A stretch of 6,874 nucleotides of DNA from Thermoplasmatota archaeon (GTDB taxonomy: Archaea; Thermoplasmatota; E2; DHVEG-1), in NCBI GenBank assembly GCA_022866015.1, contig JALHTX010000099.1, positions 1-6,874 on the forward strand. Direction: 5' to 3'. This document shows, in pieces, positions 1-5,794 of the stretch (within the stretch, counting starts at the first letter, position 1; every line of letters starts with the position of its first letter). Under the pieces are notes generated by a model. That model did no database searches. It was not told where the DNA came from and saw only the letters and a program-made list of their open reading frames with translations. The translations under genes and the position numbers were made by a program.

Positions 1-774
1 AATGTACTAGAACTTGCTAAAAAATCAAAAATAATGATTTTTGATCATCACTTAGGAAAAGTAATAAATCAGGTTTTTCACCATAACCCAATCATAAAAG
101 GAGAAAACCCTGATCTTTATCCTTCTGCAAGCTGGATAGTAAATGAATACTTAAAAAACAAAGTAAACCTATTTGCACTCTTAGGTATTGTAGGAGACCA
201 TGAACAAAAAATCAAAGATAATTTTGATTTTAGCAAAAAAATAAATGAATTCTGCCAAGAAAACAACCTAACCTTTGAAGAATTACACAAAATTGTATAT
301 CTATTAGATTCAAACTACAAAATAGGTGATAAAAAAGCAGTAGAACAAGCGCCACATGAACTTTTAAAAAACAAAAAACCTCAAGAAATTTTAGACAATA
401 AAAGATGGAATAAAAACCTGAAAAACCTGGGGGAAGAAATAAGCAAAATACTCAATACGCCAAATGAACAAATAAATAATATAATTTTTAAAAAAATCGA
501 TACAAACTACAACATAATATCAACAATTACCAGAAAAATATCATGGGATACAGGAAAAGATACATTAGTTATAAACACAGGTTTTTTTAAAGATAAAGAC
601 CAAATCTATATGCGAAGCAAAAAAAATGCAGAACCAATTATAATAAAAGGAAAAGAACTGGGTTTTAAATGTGGTGGAAAAAAAGATGTTTTAGGTGCAG
701 TTGTTCCAAAAGAAAAAACAAATAAGTTTATAGAAGAAATAATGCTATTTTTAGAAAACAAACAAGGAGATTAA
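1..774 (+). CDS. DHH/DHHA1-family phosphoesterase, 5' end outside window
   Basis: Partial gene. The frame is open from base 1, and the residues before the first ATG (base 34) already form the strand leading into the Asp-His-His motif (bases 43-51, visible residues 15-17). That ATG is therefore internal, and the real start lies upstream. Of 257 visible residues, the DHH motif (motif III) is followed by the motif IV strand LLGIVGD (visible residues 60-66). A C-terminal DHHA1-like domain ends in GGKKDVLGAVVP (residues 225-236). Motifs I and II are off the window. The family comprises Mn-dependent phosphoesterases: RecJ-like exonucleases, NrnA-type nanoRNase/pAp phosphatases and several uncharacterised archaeal groups. 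The size and single compact C-terminal domain fit the short NrnA-like or archaeal stand-alone forms better than full RecJ. The usual GGGH of DHHA1 is replaced by Gly-Gly-Lys. The gene stops 7 bases before the APS kinase gene, so an operon is likely. Family assignment is firm; substrate is unknown. Confidence 0.88.
   Translation, partial: NVLELAKKSKIMIFDHHLGKVINQVFHHNPIIKGENPDLYPSASWIVNEYLKNKVNLFALLGIVGDHEQKIKDNFDFSKKINEFCQENNLTFEELHKIVYLLDSNYKIGDKKAVEQAPHELLKNKKPQEILDNKRWNKNLKNLGEEISKILNTPNEQINNIIFKKIDTNYNIISTITRKISWDTGKDTLVINTGFFKDKDQIYMRSKKNAEPIIIKGKELGFKCGGKKDVLGAVVPKEKTNKFIEEIMLFLENKQGD
765..772 (+). promoter_or_regulatory. Shine-Dalgarno for the APS kinase gene, inside the DHH gene's end
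   Basis: AGGAGATT overlaps the last codons and the first base of the stop codon of the DHH gene. Its GGAG core (766-769) lies 12 bases before the ATG at 782. That is somewhat long, but this is the only purine-rich candidate. The placement suggests the kinase is translated from a shared message, perhaps coupled to termination on the DHH gene. Confidence 0.5.
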
Positions 775-781
775 AAATTTC

Positions 782-1390
782 ATGAAAATAAAACAAAAAT
801 CAGAAAATATTAAATGGCACGAACATAAAGTATCATCCAAAGATCGAGAAAAATTACTAGGTCAAAAAGGAGTAGTTCTATGGTTTACAGGTCTTTCAGG
901 TAGTGGAAAAAGTACAATTGCAAATGAATTAGCATATAAACTACACAAAATGGGGAAACTAGCATATGTTTTGGATGGAGATAATATACGTTATGGATTA
1001 AATAAAAACCTTGGTTTTTCACCGGAAGATCGTGATGAAAACATTAGACGAATATGTGAAGTATCAAAGCTATTTGCAGATGCAGGAATTATAACCTGTA
1101 CAGCATTTATATCTCCTTATAAAAAAATGCGTAATTTCTGTAGAGAAATAGTAGGTCCTAGAAAATTTTTTGAGATATATTGTAAAGCAGCGCTTCAAAC
1201 CTGTGAAAAGCGTGATCCAAAAGGATTGTATAAAAAAGCAAGAGGCGGTAAGGTTAAGGAATTCACAGGTATTTCTGCGCCATATGAAGAACCAGAAAAT
1301 CCTGAAATAATAATTGATATAGATAAATATGATATAAAAGAAAGTGTAGAAATAATATTAAATAAACTTAGGAAAGAAAAAATAATCTAA
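782..1390 (+). CDS. cysC: Adenylylsulfate (APS) kinase
   Basis: Cytosolic kinase that phosphorylates the 3' position of APS with ATP to give PAPS. All family landmarks are present in 202 residues, the normal CysC length. The N-terminal lead is WHEHKVSSKDRE (residues 12-23), the P-loop is GLSGSGKST (37-45) and DGDNIR is at 65-70. The APS-binding segment RDENIRR is at 84-90, FISPY at 109-113, CEKRDPKGLYKKAR at 141-154 and the lid FTGISAPYEEP at 161-171. The start is chosen because the family-type N-terminus begins within the first dozen residues. It is stand-alone, with no ATP sulfurylase domain. It follows the DHH gene by 7 bases. No ATP sulfurylase, PAPS reductase or sulfite reductase gene is visible, and amino-sugar and flippase genes follow. 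I infer that PAPS may serve sulfotransferases acting on glycans rather than cysteine synthesis. Function is secure; purpose is inferred. Confidence 0.95.
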   Translation: MKIKQKSENIKWHEHKVSSKDREKLLGQKGVVLWFTGLSGSGKSTIANELAYKLHKMGKLAYVLDGDNIRYGLNKNLGFSPEDRDENIRRICEVSKLFADAGIITCTAFISPYKKMRNFCREIVGPRKFFEIYCKAALQTCEKRDPKGLYKKARGGKVKEFTGISAPYEEPENPEIIIDIDKYDIKESVEIILNKLRKEKII

Positions 1391-1415
1391 AAAAATTTAG
1401 GGATATGAACAAAAT

Positions 1416-1449
1416 AATACTAGAGTATTTTGTAATTTAATTATTCGTA
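1416..1449 (+). terminator. Possible weak terminator after the APS kinase gene
   Basis: A short AT hairpin (AATAC, loop TAGA, GTATT; 1416-1429) is followed by a T-rich stretch running to about 1449. Archaeal termination often relies on U-rich tracts, and the next unit has its own promoter-like element. The stem is only five base pairs and the T runs are interrupted, so this is tentative. Confidence 0.25.
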
Positions 1450-1462
1450 GATTATTTTGGGT

Positions 1463-1474
1463 AAATATAAAATA
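1463..1474 (+). promoter_or_regulatory. TATA box for the amino-sugar operon
   Basis: AAATATAAAATA is a strong archaeal TATA-box match in the only sizeable gap between genes. Archaeal TATA boxes are usually centred about 26-27 bases before the transcription start. That predicts initiation near 1495 and a leader of about 16 bases before the ATG at 1511, enough to hold the GTGAT ribosome site. Positioning is inferred and no transcript data are available. Confidence 0.5.
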
Positions 1475-1489
1475 CTTAATTTAAGCTTA
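1475..1489 (+). repeat. Overlapping small palindromes at the predicted transcription start
   Basis: CTTAA-T-TTAAG (1475-1485) overlaps the perfect 8-base palindrome TAAGCTTA (1482-1489). They lie between the TATA box and the predicted start of the amino-sugar unit, where archaeal repressors often bind. Short palindromes are common by chance in AT-rich DNA, so an operator role is only a possibility. Confidence 0.2.
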
Positions 1490-1499
1490 CGTTTCTAAA

Positions 1500-1504
1500 G
1501 TGAT
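1500..1504 (+). promoter_or_regulatory. GTGAT Shine-Dalgarno of the first GlmU-like gene
   Basis: GTGAT, part of the GGAGGTGAT complement to the 16S rRNA end, lies six bases before the ATG at 1511. The same motif with the same six-base spacing precedes the GlmS start, so each supports the other. It also supports ATG 1511 over the out-of-frame ATG at 1506. Confidence 0.55.
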
Positions 1505-1510
1505 AATGTT

Positions 1511-2695
1511 ATGAAAGCAGTAATTCTTGCCGCAGGCGAGGGAAAAAGATTAAGACCTTTTACAGAGACGATGCCAAAAGTAATGTTACCGATTGCAAAT
1601 AAACCAATAATTGAGTATGTTTTTGATGCAATAAAAAAAACAGGGATGGATGAAATAATACTAGTTGTAGGATATAAAAAAGAAGTAATAATGGATTATT
1701 TCAAAGAATATAAAGGAATTAAAATTACTTATATAATTCAAGATAAACAACTAGGAACAGCTCATGCACTTTTACAAGCAAAAGACAATTTAAAAGAATC
1801 TTTTATTGTTTTAGCGGGTGATAATATAATTGACGATAAAGGCATTCAAAAACTAATACAGGATAAATCAGAATATTCAATTATTGTAAAAGAACATCCT
1901 TACCCGTCAAAATACGGTGTAGTATTTCTAGAAAATCAAAATTTAAAAGAAATTGTTGAAAAACCAAAAGAAGAAATTGGAAAATTCATATCTACAGGAA
2001 TATATAAATTTCCTATGAATGTATTTAAAAAATTAGAACAGTTAAATAAACAAGGAATACATGATTTATCCTCAGTTGTAGAATCATTACTAAAAGATGG
2101 TATACTTTTTAGTACAAATACTGCAGATTCATGGATGGATATAGTATATCCATGGGATCTTATACAAGTAAATGAAATAATGTTACAAAATATAAAAGGA
2201 TCAACTAGTGGAACTATTGAAAAAAATGTAATAATAAAAGGTGATGTATCGATTGGCAAAGACACAAAAATTTATTCAGGCTCATATATAGTAGGGCCAG
2301 TTATTATTGGGGAAGTATGCGAAATAGGGCCTAATGCATGTATTTTTCCATCGACAAGCATCGGTAATAATTCTGTTATTCATCCATTTACTGAAATTCA
2401 AAATAGCATTATAATGAATGATGTTCATATTGGCTCAAGCTCATTTATCAGAAACTCAGTAATTGCACGTGGTAGTATACTTAGACATAATTTCACAAGT
2501 AGCTCTGATGAGTGCACAATAGAAATTGAAGGTGAATTTAAAAAAGTCGAAAACATAGGTTCACTTATCGGCGAGGATTGCACTATTGAAAACCATGTAG
2601 TTGTAGACCCGGGGGTTATAATTGGACGTAAATGTAATATTTCTTCTATGAAAAGAATAAGAAAAAATATTCAAAGCAATAGTAAAGTGATGTAA
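1511..2695 (+). CDS. GlmU-like sugar-1-phosphate nucleotidylyltransferase, acetyltransferase signature lost
   Basis: Two-domain protein of 394 residues. The N-terminal nucleotidyltransferase fold looks intact. It has LAAGEGKRLRPF (6-17) with MPKVMLP (21-27), GTAHAL (82-87), the metal-binding Asp104 in AGDN, EKP (150-152), TGIY (162-165) and Asp210 in WMDIVYPW. A left-handed beta-helix of hexapeptide repeats runs from about 233 to 375. It should join a nucleoside triphosphate, probably UTP or dTTP, to a sugar-1-phosphate. Where the paralogue at 4531 has its catalytic His, GAGT and NLR, this protein has IGSSSF, RHNFTSSSD and no equivalent. GlcN-1-P acetylation is therefore doubtful. The sugar-binding region reads GIHDLSSVV instead of GEYEITDTI, hinting at another sugar. 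The frame is sound to the end, because the C-terminal SKVM matches the paralogue. It is the first gene of the glm unit, two bases before glmS. UDP-glucose-type or dTDP-sugar synthesis is possible, and I do not assign a gene symbol. Confidence 0.88.
   Translation: MKAVILAAGEGKRLRPFTETMPKVMLPIANKPIIEYVFDAIKKTGMDEIILVVGYKKEVIMDYFKEYKGIKITYIIQDKQLGTAHALLQAKDNLKESFIVLAGDNIIDDKGIQKLIQDKSEYSIIVKEHPYPSKYGVVFLENQNLKEIVEKPKEEIGKFISTGIYKFPMNVFKKLEQLNKQGIHDLSSVVESLLKDGILFSTNTADSWMDIVYPWDLIQVNEIMLQNIKGSTSGTIEKNVIIKGDVSIGKDTKIYSGSYIVGPVIIGEVCEIGPNACIFPSTSIGNNSVIHPFTEIQNSIIMNDVHIGSSSFIRNSVIARGSILRHNFTSSSDECTIEIEGEFKKVENIGSLIGEDCTIENHVVVDPGVIIGRKCNISSMKRIRKNIQSNSKVM
2687..2691 (+). promoter_or_regulatory. 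GTGAT Shine-Dalgarno for GlmS, inside the preceding gene
   Basis: GTGAT overlaps the Val-Met codons just before the stop of the first GlmU-like gene and lies six bases before the GTG start at 2698. It supports the GTG start and implies translational coupling of the two genes. Confidence 0.55.
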
Positions 2696-2697
2696 AA

Positions 2698-4512
2698 GTG
2701 TGTGGCATAATTGGTTACAATGGATTTCGTGATGCAGATATAGTTATACTAAACGGATTAAAAAAACTGGAATACCGTGGTTATGACTCTGCAGGAATAG
2801 CAATAATTGACAAAAAACAACAGGTTTACAAAGAAATTGGTGAAATTAAAAACTTAGAAGAAAAATTACCTAAAATAAAAGGTACAATTGGAATTGGACA
2901 TACAAGATGGGCGACAACTGGAGGGGTAACAAAAAATAATGCACATCCACATCTTAGTACTAGTGGTAAAATCGCAATAGTTCATAACGGAATAATTGAA
3001 AACTATGTTAAGCTACGTGAAAACCTTGAAAAAAAAGGTTTTAAATTTGTATCACAAACAGACTCTGAAATAATTGCTAATCTAATTGAGGATAACTACA
3101 AAGGTAATCTAAAAGATGCTGTTTTTTCAGCAATAAAAAAACTTGAGGGTTACTATGCAATAGTAGTTACTTGTGAAGATGAGCCCGATAAAATCATAGG
3201 TGCAAGACTACAAAGTCCTTTGGTGATTGGTGTAGGAGATAATGAAAACTTTCTTGCCTCAGATATACCTGCTTTTTTAAAATATACTAATCGAGTTATT
3301 TATCTTAATGAAGCAGAGATTTGTGTTTTAACAAAAAAAGATGTAAAAGTCTACAATAAAGATGAAAAAGTTGTTGATAAAAAAGAAAATGTGATTGATT
3401 GGAACATACAAGATGCTGAAAAATCAGGTTTTCCTCATTTTATGCTTAAAGAGATATATGATCAACCAGATACCGTTAATCAGGTTCTTCGTGGACGTAT
3501 ATCAGAAATCCATAGAAATATTAATTTTAATGAAAATGTAGAAAATTTGCTAAACAGCAACATAAGTTCTATTCAAATTGTTGCTTGTGGTACCTCTTAT
3601 TATGCAGGACTTATTGGGAAATATATAATTGAAAAATTTACAGATACCCCTGTTTTTGTGGAATTTGCATCAGAATACCGTTATTTTGGTTTAAAACATG
3701 AATCCTCTCTTGTAATAGCTATTACTCAATCAGGTGAAACATTAGATACTCTAGCAGCACTTAGAGAAGCAAAAAACTCAGGTTGCAAAACACTGGTTAT
3801 AACAAATGTTGTAGGGAGTACTGCTACTCGTATATCAGATGCATATATACTTATGCAATCAGGTCCAGAGATTGGTGTTGCTGCAACTAAAACTTTTACT
3901 TCACAAATAATTGTTTTGCTTTTAATTGCCTTAAAATTAGGTATGATAAAAAATAAAATTAGTGCCGTTCAACTATATGAATACATACGTTATTTAAGAG
4001 AAATACCTAGAACGGTTAGAGATGTTCTTAATAAAAATAATGAAATTCTTGATATTGCAAAACAACTTAAAAATGCAGAATCGGTATTTTTTATAGGCCG
4101 TGGTGTCAATTATCCATTATCACTTGAGGGTGCTTTAAAACTTAAAGAAATATCTTATATTCATGCTGAGGGTTTTGCAGCAGGTGAGCTAAAACATGGT
4201 CCTTTTGCACTACTTACAAAAAGTACACCTGTTGTTGTAATTGCTACAAAAGATGCAACTTATGATAAAATTCTAGCAAATATAGGTGAAGTCAAAGCTC
4301 GTGGTTCACAAGTAATAGCAATTGCTGAAATAGATGATACAGAAATAGAAAAACATGCTGATTTTGTATTAAGAGTACCAGGGGGCTCAGGTGTATTGCC
4401 AAGTATTCCAATTATTGTTGTTTTACAATTACTAGCATATCATGTGGCAGATCTGCGTAAATGTAGTATTGACAAACCACGTAACCTTGCAAAATCAGTA
4501 ACGGTTGAATAA
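2698..4512 (+). CDS. glmS: Glutamine--fructose-6-phosphate aminotransferase (isomerizing)
   Basis: Makes glucosamine-6-phosphate from fructose-6-phosphate with glutamine as nitrogen donor, the entry step of amino-sugar synthesis. Full-length at 604 residues. The start is GTG, which puts the catalytic Cys at residue 2 (CGIIGY), as the class II glutaminase requires once Met is removed. Glutaminase landmarks are YRGYDSAGIA (26-35), GHTRWATTG (67-75), HNGIIENY (96-103) and TDSE (121-124). The linker holds GFPHFMLKEIYDQP (244-257). Two sugar isomerase (SIS) domains follow: CGTSYYAG (297-304), TQSGET (343-348) and GVAATKTFTSQ (393-403). GRG is at 467-469, ISYIHAEGFAAGELKHGPFA at 485-504, and the C-terminal tail DKPRNLAKSVTVE at 592-604. 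No key residue is missing. It sits between two GlmU-like genes, 2 and 18 bases away, in one operon. It is cytosolic. No GlmM gene, which would act on its product, is in the window. Confidence 0.97.
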   Translation: MCGIIGYNGFRDADIVILNGLKKLEYRGYDSAGIAIIDKKQQVYKEIGEIKNLEEKLPKIKGTIGIGHTRWATTGGVTKNNAHPHLSTSGKIAIVHNGIIENYVKLRENLEKKGFKFVSQTDSEIIANLIEDNYKGNLKDAVFSAIKKLEGYYAIVVTCEDEPDKIIGARLQSPLVIGVGDNENFLASDIPAFLKYTNRVIYLNEAEICVLTKKDVKVYNKDEKVVDKKENVIDWNIQDAEKSGFPHFMLKEIYDQPDTVNQVLRGRISEIHRNINFNENVENLLNSNISSIQIVACGTSYYAGLIGKYIIEKFTDTPVFVEFASEYRYFGLKHESSLVIAITQSGETLDTLAALREAKNSGCKTLVITNVVGSTATRISDAYILMQSGPEIGVAATKTFTSQIIVLLLIALKLGMIKNKISAVQLYEYIRYLREIPRTVRDVLNKNNEILDIAKQLKNAESVFFIGRGVNYPLSLEGALKLKEISYIHAEGFAAGELKHGPFALLTKSTPVVVIATKDATYDKILANIGEVKARGSQVIAIAEIDDTEIEKHADFVLRVPGGSGVLPSIPIIVVLQLLAYHVADLRKCSIDKPRNLAKSVTVE

Positions 4513-4516
4513 GAAT

Positions 4517-4520
4517 GGAG
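4517..4520 (+). promoter_or_regulatory. Possible Shine-Dalgarno of the second GlmU-like gene
   Basis: GGAG in the 18-base gap after glmS is ten bases from the ATG at 4531. The spacing is longer than the six bases at the two previous starts, so initiation here may be weaker or helped by ribosomes finishing glmS. Confidence 0.4.
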
Positions 4521-4530
4521 TATATAAAAA

Positions 4531-5739
4531 ATGGTTAAATGTGTAATACTTGCTGCAGGTGAAGGAAAACGAATTCATCCCCTGACTTATACCAGGCCAA
4601 AGGTTATGCTACCTGTAGCAAATAAACCCATAATCGAATACAATTTATTAAATGCAATAAACGCAGGTCTAAAAGAATTTGTTTTTGTAGTTGCTTACAA
4701 AAGTGAAATGGTTCGTAATTATTTTGGAAATGGTGAAAAATACAAAGTAAAAATAGAATATATAAATCAAGGTGAACCTAAAGGTACTGCACATGCTATA
4801 GGTGTTGTAGAAAGATTTGTTGATGATTTTATTGTATTATGCGGTGATACAATTTTTGGTGAAAATGATATTAAAAATATATTAAATACGAAAAATAGTA
4901 TAGGGCTCTACAAATTAGATAACCCTAAAGAATATGGTATTGTAGAAACAAAAAATGATAAAATTGTAAAAATCTATGAAAAAATGGACAAACCTTTCAC
5001 CAACATAATAAATGCTGGAATTTATCACTTTGACAAAAAAGTTTTTGATTTTATCAAAAAGACTGATAGATCACCACGGGGAGAATATGAAATCACAGAT
5101 ACTATTAATATGATGACTGAAAAATCTATTGTTTCTTCCGTTATTCTTAAAGAATGGCGCGATGTAGTATATCCTTGGCATTTGCTTGATGCAAATGAGG
5201 AAGTTTTAAAGAAACTTGATGAAAAAATAGAGGGAACTATTGAAAAAAACGCGACAATAAAAGGAAAAGTTATAGTTGGTAAAAATACGATTGTAATGAA
5301 TGGAAGTTATATCGAAGGCCCGGTAGTTATTGGTGAAAACTGTAAGATTGGGCCGAACTGCTACATTAGGCCATATACTTCAATTGGAGATAGTTGGCAT
5401 ATAGGTAATGCATGTGAAATTAAAAATTCAATTGTTTTTGATAATAGTAATATCCCACATCAGAATTATGTCGGTGACAGTATTATTGGAAGTGGTTGTA
5501 ATTTTGGTGCTGGTACTAAGGTTGCAAATCTTAGGCTTGATAAAAATAATATTATTGTTACGTTGAATGGTAAAATAATTGATTCAAAACGACGAAAGCT
5601 TGGTGTAATTATGGGAGATAATGTTCAAACTGGTATTAACTCTATGATAAATATCGGATCATTTATCGGAAATAATGTATCAATTGGTCCAGGTGCAATA
5701 GTAAAAGGAGTCATTGAGCCAGATTCAAAAGTAATGTAA
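4531..5739 (+). CDS. glmU: Bifunctional UDP-GlcNAc pyrophosphorylase / glucosamine-1-phosphate N-acetyltransferase (archaeal GlmU type)
   Basis: Likely carries out the last two steps to UDP-GlcNAc: acetyl-CoA-dependent acetylation of GlcN-1-P, then uridylyl transfer. Of 402 residues, the N-terminal nucleotidyltransferase has LAAGEGKRIHPL (7-18), RPKVMLP (22-28), GTAHAI (85-90) and the metal Asp106 in CGDT. It also has NAGIYHF (161-167), GEYEITD (184-190) and Asp211 in WRDVVYPW. The beta-helix (about 235-395) carries the acetyltransferase signature: IPH with probable catalytic His310, YVGDS (313-317), GAGT (326-329), NLR (333-335), SKRRKLGVIMGD (352-363) and TGIN (367-370). The organisation matches the characterised archaeal protein ST0452 of Sulfolobus, whose acetyltransferase also accepts galactosamine-1-phosphate, so GalNAc activation is possible here too. 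It is the last gene of the glm unit and a paralogue of the gene at 1511. In a hand alignment of the first 64 residues, 37 are identical. Confidence 0.9.
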   Translation: MVKCVILAAGEGKRIHPLTYTRPKVMLPVANKPIIEYNLLNAINAGLKEFVFVVAYKSEMVRNYFGNGEKYKVKIEYINQGEPKGTAHAIGVVERFVDDFIVLCGDTIFGENDIKNILNTKNSIGLYKLDNPKEYGIVETKNDKIVKIYEKMDKPFTNIINAGIYHFDKKVFDFIKKTDRSPRGEYEITDTINMMTEKSIVSSVILKEWRDVVYPWHLLDANEEVLKKLDEKIEGTIEKNATIKGKVIVGKNTIVMNGSYIEGPVVIGENCKIGPNCYIRPYTSIGDSWHIGNACEIKNSIVFDNSNIPHQNYVGDSIIGSGCNFGAGTKVANLRLDKNNIIVTLNGKIIDSKRRKLGVIMGDNVQTGINSMINIGSFIGNNVSIGPGAIVKGVIEPDSKVM

Positions 5740-5749
5740 AACAAAACAC

Positions 5750-5764
5750 TTTTTACAAATATTT
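5750..5764 (+). terminator. T-rich stretch after the glm operon, possible terminator
   Basis: A TTTTT run (5750-5754) and further T-rich sequence start 11 bases after the glmU stop, with no stem-loop. Archaeal RNA polymerase can stop at such tracts, and a new promoter-like element overlaps it. The evidence is only compositional. Confidence 0.25.
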
Positions 5765-5771
5765 ATTTAAA
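5759..5771 (+). promoter_or_regulatory. TATA-like element placed for a leaderless flippase transcript
   Basis: ATATTTATTTAAA is centred about 29-30 bases before the ATG at 5795. This is close to the distance expected between an archaeal TATA box and the transcription start. The 15 bases before the ATG (TATCTATCCGCACA region) contain no Shine-Dalgarno. Together these suggest that transcription begins at or a few bases before the start codon. Confidence 0.4.
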
Positions 5772-5794
5772 ACACATAGTTATCTATCCGCACA

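Noticed and set aside
34..36. ATG as the start of the DHH gene
   Set aside because: The frame is open to base 1, and the residues just before the ATG belong to the strand leading into the DHH motif. A start here would remove motifs I and II.
1936..2265. Open frame of 109 codons on the - strand
   Set aside because: It lies wholly inside the first GlmU-like gene on the opposite strand, has no recognisable domain, and the + strand gene is well supported.
2419..2695. Frameshift as the cause of the divergent C-terminus in the first GlmU-like protein
   Set aside because: The protein returns to the paralogue's C-terminal SKVM in the same frame and keeps hexapeptide-like spacing, so true divergence is the better explanation.
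2696..2697. glmS ribozyme or other leader element before glmS
   Set aside because: Only two bases separate glmS from the previous gene, so there is no room for an RNA element, and this ribozyme is known from bacteria.
4521..4530. TATATAAAAA as an internal promoter before the second GlmU-like gene
   Set aside because: It touches the start codon, so transcription would begin about 20 bases inside the gene. It is probably a chance match.
4515..4538. Seven-codon reading frame ATG GAG TAT... in the glmS-glmU gap
   Set aside because: It is out of frame with glmU, has no ribosome site of its own and is too short to judge.
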